Positions 18,799-27,255 of a stretch of DNA of 64,000 bases are shown here, piece by piece. The DNA is from Methylorubrum rhodinum. GTDB taxonomy: Bacteria > Pseudomonadota > Alphaproteobacteria > Rhizobiales > Beijerinckiaceae. Numbering within the stretch: position 1 is the stretch's first letter; the number at the start of each line of letters is the position of its first letter. Made by a program: the position numbers and the translations under genes. The notes beneath the pieces are model-generated. The model worked only from the letters and a program-made list of their open reading frames with translations. It had not been told where the DNA came from and made no database searches. Location of the stretch: positions 1-64,000 of the forward strand of contig NZ_JACHOP010000020.1 of assembly GCF_014199935.1 (NCBI RefSeq), given 5' to 3'.

Positions 18799-21700
18799 CG
18801 CAGGCGCGTCCCGGCGAGCAGGCTCGGGCCGCGCAGGAGTTCGCTCGCGGTGACCGGATCGAGGTCGCCGAACGTCTTGCGGTTCGCCTCCCGGCCCCAG
18901 GGACGTTCGAGGCCGAGGTCGCCGAGGGTCTGCTCGGCATTCTCGAAGTCGGGTGCGCCGGTGAACAGGCCCTCCCCGAAGTGAAGGTAGGCGATGCCGG
19001 CCTCGCCATCGGTGAAGGTGAGCCCGCGCTCCAGCCAGTGGATGTCGCCGTGGTCCTGTTTCTCGCCTAGCGGCCAGCCGAGGGCCGCCATGCCCCGCAG
19101 GCGCTTGGCCTCCACGACGACGCCGGAGAAGCGGTCGGTCTTGGCCGCTCCCCGCTCGGCCTCGGTGAAGGCGTGGTTCTCCCGGGCGAGCTGCGGGAAG
19201 GGCTGGGCGATCTCGTAATCGCCGAACAGGGCGCCCCAGGCGGCGAGCGCTTGCGGCTCGAGATGCAGCGGGTGGACGAGGCCGATCAGGCCCGACGCCC
19301 CCTCCGAGAGGTCGATCGCGACCGGCTCGTCGGCGGCGTCGGTGAAGCCGAGATCCTCGGCGACCCGGAAGGTCAGGCTCGGCGTCGTGCGCGGGTCGGC
19401 ATCCGGGTAGGCTGCCCAGACGAGGCGCTGGGTCAGGTGGCGCACCAGCGGATGGCTGGCGAAGAACGGGCCGAACACGGCCGGCCGCACCCGCCGCGAG
19501 GTCGCCAGCATCGCCTCCAGCCGCGCGACCTGAAGGCTCGCGACCGCGCGGGCGTCCTTCTTGAGGGCGCTCCAGCGGGCGGAGGCCGCCGCTGCCTTGT
19601 CCGCATCGTCGGCCTTCACGGGCTTGGGCAGGTCCTTGAGGCGCTGGCCGGCCTCGTCCTTCACCCAGGGCTTCAAGGCCTCGTCGAAGCCGGCGCGGAA
19701 GCGGCGGGGGCCGAAATCGAGATCGAGGCCGCCGCGCTCGTCGAGGTCGAGATCCGGGGCGAGCCGGTCCGACAGCTCCTCGGGCGAGAGCCCGCGGGCC
19801 TCGGCGAGCTGGGCGATCTTGGCCCGCGCCTTCTCCTGCAGGCCCTTGAACTTCAGCTTCTCGGCGATGCCGTTGAGGTTCATCAGCGCCACGTCCGAGC
19901 CGAGATCGGCCAGCACGTCGAGGCCGGTGACCGCGCGGGCATGGGCCGATTCGCCGGGCCATCGGCGGATCAGGCGGGTGAGGTCGCGGGCCGTCCCGTC
20001 GTCGCCGAACCAGCCCAGCGTGCGAAGGACCCAGCCGTCCTTCGAGGGCGTGCCGGCGGCGGTCCAGGCCGAGAACAGGTCCCAGGCGAAGGCCGCGAGG
20101 CTGTCGCGGGTGCAGGCCTCCCGCACCATCGGCACGCCGGCATAGACGGCGTCCGGGTTGGTGAAGGACAGCATCTCGCACAGAGCCAGCACCGCCTCGT
20201 CCGGCAGGGCGCCGCCCCCTTTCAGTTGGGGGCGGACGAGCGCGCCGGGCACGAGCCAGACCGGCGGCCGGCCGACCTTGGCCGGCACCCGCGCGAGGGG
20301 ATCGCGGTCGAGCACCTGCACCACCGCCTCGGCGACCGGAGGCTCGCGCTCGGCGTAGAGCGCCAGCACGGCCTCGATCTCGGTGCGCCCGTCCGCCCGG
20401 TCGGCGGCCAGGACGCGCAGGGCGTGCTCGGCCGCGTCGCGCGTCGGGCCGGGCTTGCCGACCGCGTCCGGCAGCAGCCGGACGACCGCGGTGCGGCGGT
20501 GGCGGCGCAGCCACGCGAGCGCCGGCTCGCGGGCCTTCTTGAGCTGGGTCAGCGCGCGGGCGGCGGCGGGCGCGAGCGCGGCGGCGTCGATCGTCAGGAC
20601 CGAGGGCAGGAACCGGACCGGGTCGGCCTCGACCAGGGCGACGAGGCCCGGCACCGCCTTCTCCCCGAAGCGGTCGAGCATCGTCGCGACGATCTCCGGG
20701 AGATAGTGGACGTGGCTCTGGCCCGCGACCACGCCGGTGAGCGACCACAGCGCCAGCGCGAGCGGTTCGGGCTGCTTCTCCATCCCCTCGATCAGCTTGC
20801 GGTAGGGCGAGGGGGACCAGTAGCGACAGTTCGTGTCGATCTGCTCCAGACGGGCACGGAGCCAGGACAGGAGCGCGTCCGCGTCGTCGCGCGGCGGCGC
20901 GGAGAGGGGCGGGGGAATGTTGACCCAGTTCTGCTTCAGATCGGACGCCTCTGCCTCGGCGATGAAGGCCGGCAATTCGCCCAGGTCCGCCAGGACGTGG
21001 GCGTGATAGCTTCGCCAGTGATGCTCCTCCACCGCCGGCCTCTCGAAGCCGAACGGCGTCGGCAGGGGATCGAGGGCGAGCACGAGGTCGTCGGCGCGGC
21101 GCGCCTTCGACCGCCAGGGCGGGTCGCGCAGGACGCGGGGCCACGCCTCCCGCGCGGCCAGCGGCACGGCGCGGGCCTGCACCAGCTCGTCGAGGACGCG
21201 CGCGGCGCGTGCCTCGCCCTCCCCGAGCCAGCCCCGGACGGTGTCGAGGCCGTGATGGTCGAGGGCGCGCACGGCGCGGGCGCGCAGGGCCGGTTCCGCC
21301 CGGCCGCCGGCGAGCGCGGCGAGGCAGCGGGGGACGACGGCGGCCGGGTCGGCGGCGAGCGCCGCGTCGAGGCCGGCAGCGACCGGCTTCTCGTGCAGAT
21401 GCGGCACCAGGGCCGAGAGCGCGCCGGTCTCGCCCGTCGACAGCATTGCCTGTGCCAAAGCCGTCCGCTCGTCGTCGAGGGCGTAGTGCAGGAGCCAGTC
21501 GAGGGCCGGCAAAGCGGGCTGGCCGGCGGCATCCGCCACGGCGATGAGGGTGGCGGCGGCCTCGGGGGCGTCCAGCGCGCAGTAGCAGAAATACAGGTGG
21601 TAGCTGCGCTTCGTCCGCCAGCGCGCGGCGGCCTCCGGCGGCGCATCGACGATCAGCGGCAGAAACTCGGTTCGCGCCGCCACGTCGATCCCGGCGGCCT

Positions 21701-22667
21701 CCGCCGCCTCCAGCACGGCGAGCGCCTGCAGCGGGTGCGGCGCCGGCCGGTCGTCGGCCAGCAGGAAGGCGAAGGCGGCCGCGCTCGGCCAGTCGTGGGA
21801 TTCGGCGATCCGCGCGTTGAGATGGGCGACCGCCGCGTCGTACTCCGCCTCCGGGGCGTGGACGAGGGCGGCCCGCAGGGCAAGGAGGAGGGGATCGGCC
21901 CAGGCGAGGTCCTGGTAGTGCCCCTTCTTGGCGCCGGGCCGCATCGCGTCGACGAGACGGGCCGCCGCCGGGGCGCCGCCGTTCTCGACGAAGAAGCGCA
22001 GGGCCGCCTCGAAGAGGGGACGCAGGTCGTTGTCCCGGCGCGAGCCGTGCCGGCCCGACTCGCGCGCCTCCTCGAGGGCCGCGGCGACGGATTCGATCCA
22101 CGCGGACAGGTCGTCCGGCGACGGCTTCCGCGCGATCAGCCGGGCGCAGGTTCCGGGGCCGACCTGCGCGATCAGCGGCTCCCGGAGGGCCTGCCACGCC
22201 TCGTCCGCGCTCAGACGGCGGCCGGGCCGCAGGCGGGTCGGCAGCGGCGTCCCGTCGAATACCGCGCGCGACGGCGCGGCGGCGGGCCGGGTCTCCTCCG
22301 GCCCGGGCGCGACGGGCGCGGCCTCCTGCGGCTCGGGCTGCGGAGTGGACTCGACCTCCGTCGTCGCCTTCGCGGTCGCCGTCGCCTTGGCGGCCGGCTT
22401 CGCGGTCTTCGCCGCCTCGAGGGCCTGCGCGGGAACCGGCGCCGCGCCGTCCGCCGGCCCGTCGCCGGTCCGGGAATAGCCCTTGGCGGTCTTCTCGCGG
22501 ACGAGCTTGGCCTTCTCTCTCTCGGCGGCGGCCGCGTCCGAAAAGGTCTTGTCCTTGCTCTGCCCCTGGGTGCCGATGCGCCCGAAGCGCACGGTCAGCG
22601 TCGCCCCCGCGACGGAGGCCTCCCAGAACTTGGCGGAACTGCCCTCGACCAGTTCGTAGCGCTCCAT
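18795..22667 (-). CDS. WGR and DUF4132 domain protein (YehI/MolR-type)
   Basis: A very large protein (1,290 residues). An N-terminal WGR domain (about 1-60) carries ATLTVRFGRIGTQGQ, with Phe in place of the signature Trp, and ends in AKLVREKTAKGYSR. A low-complexity Ala/Pro/Lys linker (about 65-140) follows, then alpha-helical HEAT-like repeats and a C-terminal DUF4132-type region with FTDGEAGIAYLHFGEGLF. WGR domains bind DNA ends in PARP-type proteins, but their role in these bacterial proteins is unknown. The ATG at 22667 starts the WGR domain directly. It is the third gene of the operon, 50 bases after the DUF5682 gene and overlapping the VWA gene. The E. coli relative yehI was once named molR. 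Confidence 0.82.
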   Translation of the reverse strand: MERYELVEGSSAKFWEASVAGATLTVRFGRIGTQGQSKDKTFSDAAAAEREKAKLVREKTAKGYSRTGDGPADGAAPVPAQALEAAKTAKPAAKATATAKATTEVESTPQPEPQEAAPVAPGPEETRPAAAPSRAVFDGTPLPTRLRPGRRLSADEAWQALREPLIAQVGPGTCARLIARKPSPDDLSAWIESVAAALEEARESGRHGSRRDNDLRPLFEAALRFFVENGGAPAAARLVDAMRPGAKKGHYQDLAWADPLLLALRAALVHAPEAEYDAAVAHLNARIAESHDWPSAAAFAFLLADDRPAPHPLQALAVLEAAEAAGIDVAARTEFLPLIVDAPPEAAARWRTKRSYHLYFCYCALDAPEAAATLIAVADAAGQPALPALDWLLHYALDDERTALAQAMLSTGETGALSALVPHLHEKPVAAGLDAALAADPAAVVPRCLAALAGGRAEPALRARAVRALDHHGLDTVRGWLGEGEARAARVLDELVQARAVPLAAREAWPRVLRDPPWRSKARRADDLVLALDPLPTPFGFERPAVEEHHWRSYHAHVLADLGELPAFIAEAEASDLKQNWVNIPPPLSAPPRDDADALLSWLRARLEQIDTNCRYWSPSPYRKLIEGMEKQPEPLALALWSLTGVVAGQSHVHYLPEIVATMLDRFGEKAVPGLVALVEADPVRFLPSVLTIDAAALAPAAARALTQLKKAREPALAWLRRHRRTAVVRLLPDAVGKPGPTRDAAEHALRVLAADRADGRTEIEAVLALYAEREPPVAEAVVQVLDRDPLARVPAKVGRPPVWLVPGALVRPQLKGGGALPDEAVLALCEMLSFTNPDAVYAGVPMVREACTRDSLAAFAWDLFSAWTAAGTPSKDGWVLRTLGWFGDDGTARDLTRLIRRWPGESAHARAVTGLDVLADLGSDVALMNLNGIAEKLKFKGLQEKARAKIAQLAEARGLSPEELSDRLAPDLDLDERGGLDLDFGPRRFRAGFDEALKPWVKDEAGQRLKDLPKPVKADDADKAAAASARWSALKKDARAVASLQVARLEAMLATSRRVRPAVFGPFFASHPLVRHLTQRLVWAAYPDADPRTTPSLTFRVAEDLGFTDAADEPVAIDLSEGASGLIGLVHPLHLEPQALAAWGALFGDYEIAQPFPQLARENHAFTEAERGAAKTDRFSGVVVEAKRLRGMAALGWPLGEKQDHGDIHWLERGLTFTDGEAGIAYLHFGEGLFTGAPDFENAEQTLGDLGLERPWGREANRKTFGDLDPVTASELLRGPSLLAGTRLR

Positions 22668-22717
22668 GCCGTGTCCTCTCCTTCGCTCGGGGCGGCGATT
22701 GAGTTCGAGGCCCCGGC

Positions 22718-25027
22718 TCAGGTCAACCCGTAGCGGGCGAGGCGGGCGGCGACCCGCGCCTCCAGGGCGAGGGCGTCGGCCTGATCGAGGGGGGCCGCGC
22801 GCTGGCGCATCCAGGCCAGGGCCTCGGCCTCGGCGCGGGCCTCGCCCAATCCGCTCCGGCGCAGGATCGCCACGGCGATGCGCTCGCGCTCCCGCGGCGG
22901 GAACCACGCGAAGGCCATCCGCAGCGACGGCAGCGCGCGCAGAAAATCGTCGTCGCCCCAGGCGGCCACCAGCCCCTCGATGGCCGCGACGGTGACGTCG
23001 CCCGCGACCTCCTCGCGCGCCAGCGCGAACAGGCCGGCGAGGAAGTCGCCGAGGCGGTCGGGCAGACCGAAGCGGCGCAGCCGGCGCGCCGCCTCGTCCC
23101 CGCCCGCCCCCGCCTCGCCGCAGGCGACGAGGAAGCCGAGCGCGGCGCCGGCGAGCGCGGGCGGGGCCTCCGGGTCGACGAGCCGGCGCCCGAGCATGGC
23201 GACGAAGGGCGGGCGCAGGGGCGCGAGCCCCGGCAGGTCGTCGGCCGGATCGTCGGCCAGATTGGCGGCACCGTCGCGGAACAGGTCGCGGCAGGCGATC
23301 ATCAGGTCGAGGGCGGCGAGGCCGGCACGGGGATCGGCGATGGCCTCGACGAGACCGAGCGCGCGCTCGACCAAGGCGAGGCAGAGCCGCGCGAGGGCCG
23401 GCCGGACCGCGTCGCCGAAGGCCGCGCCGAAGCGGTGGAGCCGCACGATCCGGCGCCCGGCCTCTCCCAGGCCCGCGGGGTCGTGGGCCCCGGCGATGCC
23501 CCGGCTCAGCCGCGCCAGCAGTTCGCCTTCGATGGCGAGCCCGGAAAAGAGGGCGTCCGAGAGGGCGCCCGCGAGCACGGCCAGTGAATCCGGCGCGGCC
23601 TCGATCCGGGCGGCGAGCCGGGCCGTGGCCGCCATGGCGAGCGTGCCGCCCCATTGCGAGGCCTCGATCAGCGCGCCGGGCCAGTGGGGATGGGGCGCGA
23701 TCTCGAAGCTCTCCCGCGGCAGGCCGGGCTCGGCGAGATCCGGCCCCTCGGCCCGGCTCACGCCCGGCATTCCCAGAACCAGGAGCTGGTGGAGCAGATG
23801 GGCGCGGGGGCGGTCGCCCGGCTCGGCCCAGTCGAGGGCGAGGCGGCGGCGGCCTGCGCCCGGCTCCAGCCCGGCGGCGCGCAGGCGCTCCTCGACGTCG
23901 GCGACGAGGGGCGGACGGCGGGTGCCGGGGGCGAGTTGCCCCTCGCGGGTCCCGGCGAGCGCCCGCAGCATCGCCATGAGCACCGGATGACCCGGCGCGG
24001 CGGCGCTCGCCGTCCAGGCCGGGGCTACGTCGAGGGCGTCCTTGACGAGGTTCGCCAGGGCGGCGTCGATCAGGTCGGCCCGAAGGACCGCCGGATGCGC
24101 CCGCAGCCGCGCCAGCCCCTCGGCATGGACCGCCCAGGCGATGCGGTCGGCGGTCGAGACCACCTGCCCGGCGCCCCGCAGGGCGGCAGCGATCGCGTCG
24201 CAGGCCCAGTCCGCGGCGGCGCTCAGGCCCTCGGCGGCGACACGCTCGTAATAGCCGGGCGACGGCATCCCCGCCGAATAGCCCGAGAAGCGGTCGAGCC
24301 GGGAATAGGAATAGGGCACCACGTAGCTGCCGGTGCGCAGCCCCTCCTCCGGCGCCGCGGGCTCGGGCCGGGTGCCGTCGGCCTCCACCGCGTAGCGCCG
24401 GATCGCCTCCGCGTGCCAGCCGCCGCAGACCAGCACGACGGGCCGGCCGCGGGCCTCGCGCAGGGCGTGAGCCGCGTGGGCCGCCATGAAGCGCTCGCGC
24501 GCCTCCTCCGCCGGGTCGTCGGTGCCGGGCGGGCGCAGGAGGTCGAAGTAGCGGGCGAGCCGGGCCGGCAATTCCGCCTCCGGCGCGGCCTCGGCGAGCG
24601 CGTCCCACAGGGCGTCCTGATCCTCGGCGCCGAGCGCCGCGGCGAGGGCCCGCTCCGCGGCCTCGGCGCGGGCCCCGTGCGGGTCGGCGTAGCGGTTGCG
24701 CCGCTCGCCGAAGGCCGGGTCCCAGGCCGGCAGGTCGCAGAACAGGATCTCGGTGCCCGCCGCGCGCCCGGAGACGAGGGCCTGCCATTCCGGCGAGAAG
24801 GCGCAGAACGGCGCGTAGGAGGCGGAACTGCCCCGCTCGTTCGCCCGGAACGAGAAGATCGCCACCGGCAGCGCGTGGTCGAGGGCGAGGTCGGCGAGGA
24901 ACGGGTTGAAGTCCGCCGGCCCCTCGATCAGCACGAAAGCGGGACGCAGCCGCTCGATCGTGCGGCGCACGAGCCCGGCGCAGGCCGGCGAATGGTGACG
25001 CACGCCCACGACCGTGAGCACGCTCAC
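22718..25027 (-). CDS. DUF5682 protein (YehM-type)
   Basis: A 769-residue protein. The N-terminal domain (about 1-215) has VVGVRHHSPAC (residues 6-16), FVLIEGPADFNP (about 31-42) and VLVCGGWHAEAI (about 200-211). The remainder is helical and rich in Ala, Leu and Arg. Two GxxH elements (GVRH, GGWH) with a Glu in IEGP recall the TIKI/TraB and ChaN/EreA superfamily of putative metal-dependent hydrolases; that link is my inference. No signal peptide is seen, so it is probably cytosolic. It is the second gene of the operon, separated from the AAA gene by a 150-base spacer full of hairpins. Confidence 0.78.
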   Translation of the reverse strand: MSVLTVVGVRHHSPACAGLVRRTIERLRPAFVLIEGPADFNPFLADLALDHALPVAIFSFRANERGSSASYAPFCAFSPEWQALVSGRAAGTEILFCDLPAWDPAFGERRNRYADPHGARAEAAERALAAALGAEDQDALWDALAEAAPEAELPARLARYFDLLRPPGTDDPAEEARERFMAAHAAHALREARGRPVVLVCGGWHAEAIRRYAVEADGTRPEPAAPEEGLRTGSYVVPYSYSRLDRFSGYSAGMPSPGYYERVAAEGLSAAADWACDAIAAALRGAGQVVSTADRIAWAVHAEGLARLRAHPAVLRADLIDAALANLVKDALDVAPAWTASAAAPGHPVLMAMLRALAGTREGQLAPGTRRPPLVADVEERLRAAGLEPGAGRRRLALDWAEPGDRPRAHLLHQLLVLGMPGVSRAEGPDLAEPGLPRESFEIAPHPHWPGALIEASQWGGTLAMAATARLAARIEAAPDSLAVLAGALSDALFSGLAIEGELLARLSRGIAGAHDPAGLGEAGRRIVRLHRFGAAFGDAVRPALARLCLALVERALGLVEAIADPRAGLAALDLMIACRDLFRDGAANLADDPADDLPGLAPLRPPFVAMLGRRLVDPEAPPALAGAALGFLVACGEAGAGGDEAARRLRRFGLPDRLGDFLAGLFALAREEVAGDVTVAAIEGLVAAWGDDDFLRALPSLRMAFAWFPPRERERIAVAILRRSGLGEARAEAEALAWMRQRAAPLDQADALALEARVAARLARYGLT

Positions 25028-25052
25028 GCCCCGCGCCTCCGATGACGGGATC

Positions 25053-25142
25053 CCGAAGGGATCATCCCTTCGGCGGGTGTCGGGCAGAGCCCGACGTTCC
25101 TTCCAGGGCTCTGCCCTGGACCCGCGAAGGGCTGGCCCTTCG
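25053..25142. repeat. Cluster of four back-to-back perfect hairpins within the operon
   Basis: Four hairpins follow one another: CCGAAGGGAT/ATCCCTTCGG (25053-25073), GTCGGGC/GCCCGAC (25079-25095), CCAGGGC/GCCCTGG (25103-25119) and CGAAGGGC/GCCCTTCG (25125-25142), with loops of 1 to 3 bases. The block lies between the AAA and DUF5682 genes. A related, diverged block at 43571-43663 keeps the outer hairpins with compensating base changes. It is probably a mobile palindromic element; it could also attenuate transcription or protect mRNA. Confidence 0.75.
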
Positions 25143-25178
25143 AACCCGGATTCTTGCGGTGAGGCAGCGGAGCCGGCC

Positions 25179-26288
25179 TCATTGCGGGGTCAGCAGGTGG
25201 CGCGCCGCGTAGAGTTCGCGCCAGCCCTCGCCCTTGCGGCCCGCCACGCGCTGGTCGAGGTAGCGGCGCAGCCGCGCCAGGTCCTCCGCGTCGTCCTTGG
25301 CGGCGCTGCCGGCCAGACACGCCACGATGTCCTCGGGCCGCCCGGCATCGCCGCGCAGGAAATGCGCCTTGACCCCGATGGCATGCGCCACGCTGACCGC
25401 CTCCGCCGTGCTCATCACCGAGGAGAGTTTTTCGAGCCCCGTGCCCTCGGCATCGACCGCCTCGCGCAGCTCGCGGAAACAGGTGACGAGGAGGTCGAGC
25501 ACGTCCGGGTCGGGGGCGTGCGGCACGCCGGAGCGGGCGAGCAGGAGGCCCGCCTCCCGCCGGACGAGCTCCCGCTCGGCCGCCGCGTCGGCGATGGGGA
25601 AGACGGTTTCGAAGCCGAAGCGGCGCTTGAGCGCGGCCGACATCTCGTTGACGCCCCGGTCGCGGGTGTTGGCGGTGGCGATCAGGTTGAAGCCCTCGCG
25701 GGCGTAGACCATGCCGGCCTCGCCGGTAAGCTCCGGCACCGCGAGCACCCGGTCGGACAGGACGGAGAGCAGACTGTCCTGCACCTCCAGCGGGCAGCGG
25801 GTGATCTCCTCGAAGCGCACGATGCGCCCCTCGCGCATCCCGCGGTGGAGGGCGCCGGGCACCAGCGCCCGCTCGCTCGGCCCTTCGGAGACCAGCAGCG
25901 CGTAGTTCCAGCCGTAGCGGATCTGGTCCTCGGTCAGCGAGGCGCCACCCTGGATCGTCATGGTCGAGGAGCCGCTGATCGCGGCGGCCAGCAGTTCCGA
26001 CAGCAGGCTCTTGGCCGTGCCCGGCTCGCCGATCAGCAGGAGGGCGCGGGAGGTGGCGAGCGTGACCATGGCGCGCTCGACGAGCGCGGGCGCGCAGACG
26101 ACCTTGGCGGCCTCGGCCCGGTCGCCGCAGATGAAGCGCTGCACGGCCTGGAGCGAGAGACGCCAGCCGGGCGGACGCGGCGCGGCATCTTCCGCCGTCA
26201 GGCGTGCCAGTTCCTCGGCGTGGACGACCTCCGCCGGGGGGCGCTGGCGCGCCTCGCCCTCCGTCCTCGCCCGTCCCGCTCTCGCCAT
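25179..26288 (-). CDS. MoxR-type AAA+ ATPase (YehL-type)
   Basis: A 369-residue AAA+ ATPase. Walker A is LLIGEPGTAKS, Walker B is GRIVRFEEI, sensor 1 is LIATANTRDRG, and arginines follow in AALKRRFGFETVFP. This arrangement fits the MoxR/YehL branch, ATPases that work with VWA proteins as remodelling chaperones. The start at 26288 (MARAGRAR) is preferred to 26312 because AGAGGAAAG sits at ribosome-site distance before it. It is the first gene of the five-gene operon and diverges from the molybdenum hydroxylase operon. Confidence 0.85.
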   Translation of the reverse strand: MARAGRARTEGEARQRPPAEVVHAEELARLTAEDAAPRPPGWRLSLQAVQRFICGDRAEAAKVVCAPALVERAMVTLATSRALLLIGEPGTAKSLLSELLAAAISGSSTMTIQGGASLTEDQIRYGWNYALLVSEGPSERALVPGALHRGMREGRIVRFEEITRCPLEVQDSLLSVLSDRVLAVPELTGEAGMVYAREGFNLIATANTRDRGVNEMSAALKRRFGFETVFPIADAAAERELVRREAGLLLARSGVPHAPDPDVLDLLVTCFRELREAVDAEGTGLEKLSSVMSTAEAVSVAHAIGVKAHFLRGDAGRPEDIVACLAGSAAKDDAEDLARLRRYLDQRVAGRKGEGWRELYAARHLLTPQ

Positions 26289-26782
26289 CCTGGCTTTCCT
26301 CTGTCGTCGCACTCCGGACCGGTGACGCCGTGCCGGCCGGTCGCACGTGGCGTATCACGCGGCGCGCCTCACATCGCCTGCCTCGGGCAAACGGCCATGC
26401 GCTCCGGCCCCAAGGTCCGGTCCCGGTACGGACGGGAAACCGGACCGGAGCGGGCCGTAGCGAAAGAATGTCGCATGACCGGTGGCAGACCCCCGACGCT
26501 CCCAGGACGCGTGGTCGCTCATGTCGCGATGGCACGACATGAGTTCGAGTCGAGAGGCGGGTCGGGGAGGCCGATTGCGCCTTCGAGGGGCCGTTTCCGG
26601 TTGAACCGCCTCCGCTCGAATGCCGGCATCTGGGTTCGTGCGTACCGATCCCGTGAAGCTCCTTCACCGCCGCTCGCGCACGCGACGATTCGAACTGACC
26701 CGATACCGGCAGGCGCCCCTTGTGGTGCCGCGCCCTCCCCGGATACAAAATACCTTAGGTCCGTTCCAAGGAGAGGGATGCC
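26289..26782. promoter_or_regulatory. Divergent control region with two dyads and a candidate promoter
   Basis: This 494-base region separates the two divergent operons and holds no credible gene. One perfect dyad is CTCATGTCG (26518-26526) with CGACATGAG (26535-26543), spacer 8. A second is GGTCCGGT (26414-26421) with ACCGGACC (26439-26446). A weak sigma-70-like promoter for the plus-strand operon is TTGTGG (26720-26725), 18 bases, TACAAA (26744-26749). AAGGAGAGG is the ribosome site for the gene at 26783. Confidence 0.45.
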
Positions 26783-27244
26783 ATGGCGCGTCTGAACGTC
26801 AACGGCGTCGTGCGCGAGGTCGAGGCCGAGCCGGACACGCCACTCCTGTGGGTGCTCCGCGAGCAGATCGGCCTCACCGGCACCAAGTACGGCTGCGGGA
26901 TCGCCCAGTGCGGCGCCTGCACCGTGCATGTCGACGGCGCCGCGGTGCGGGCCTGCTCGGTTCCGCTCTCCTCGGTCGAGCCGGGGCAGAAGATCGTCAC
27001 GATCGAGGGGCTGGCGCCCGGCGCCGACCATCCGGTCCAGAAGGCCTGGGCCGAACTCGACGTGCCGCAATGCGGCTTCTGCCAGCCGGGCATGATCATG
27101 GCCTCGGCGGCCTTGCTGGCGCAGAACCCGCGCCCGAGCGAGGCGCAGATCCGCCAGGAGATCACCAACATCTGCCGCTGCGGCACCTACAACCGCGTGC
27201 TCGCGGGCATCAAGCTCGCCGCCGAGCGCGGCCAGTCCGGCTGA
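26783..27244 (+). CDS. (2Fe-2S)-binding subunit of a molybdenum hydroxylase (IorA-like)
   Basis: A 153-residue small subunit of the xanthine oxidase family. The plant-ferredoxin type cluster is bound by YGCGIAQCGACTVHVDG with a distal Cys in VRACS. The second cluster is bound by PQCGFCQPGMIM and ITNICRCGTYNR. Both sites are complete. It passes electrons from the molybdenum site in the large subunit to the external acceptor. The lack of a signal peptide is usual, since such subunits are exported with the Tat-targeted partner. It is the first gene of an eight-gene operon, 11 bases before the large subunit. Confidence 0.92.
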   Translation: MARLNVNGVVREVEAEPDTPLLWVLREQIGLTGTKYGCGIAQCGACTVHVDGAAVRACSVPLSSVEPGQKIVTIEGLAPGADHPVQKAWAELDVPQCGFCQPGMIMASAALLAQNPRPSEAQIRQEITNICRCGTYNRVLAGIKLAAERGQSG

Positions 27245-27255
27245 GGGGAAGACCG

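Noticed and set aside
19173..22733. 1,186-codon plus-strand open frame
   Set aside because: Antisense to the WGR-DUF4132 gene; composition typical of GC-rich shadows.
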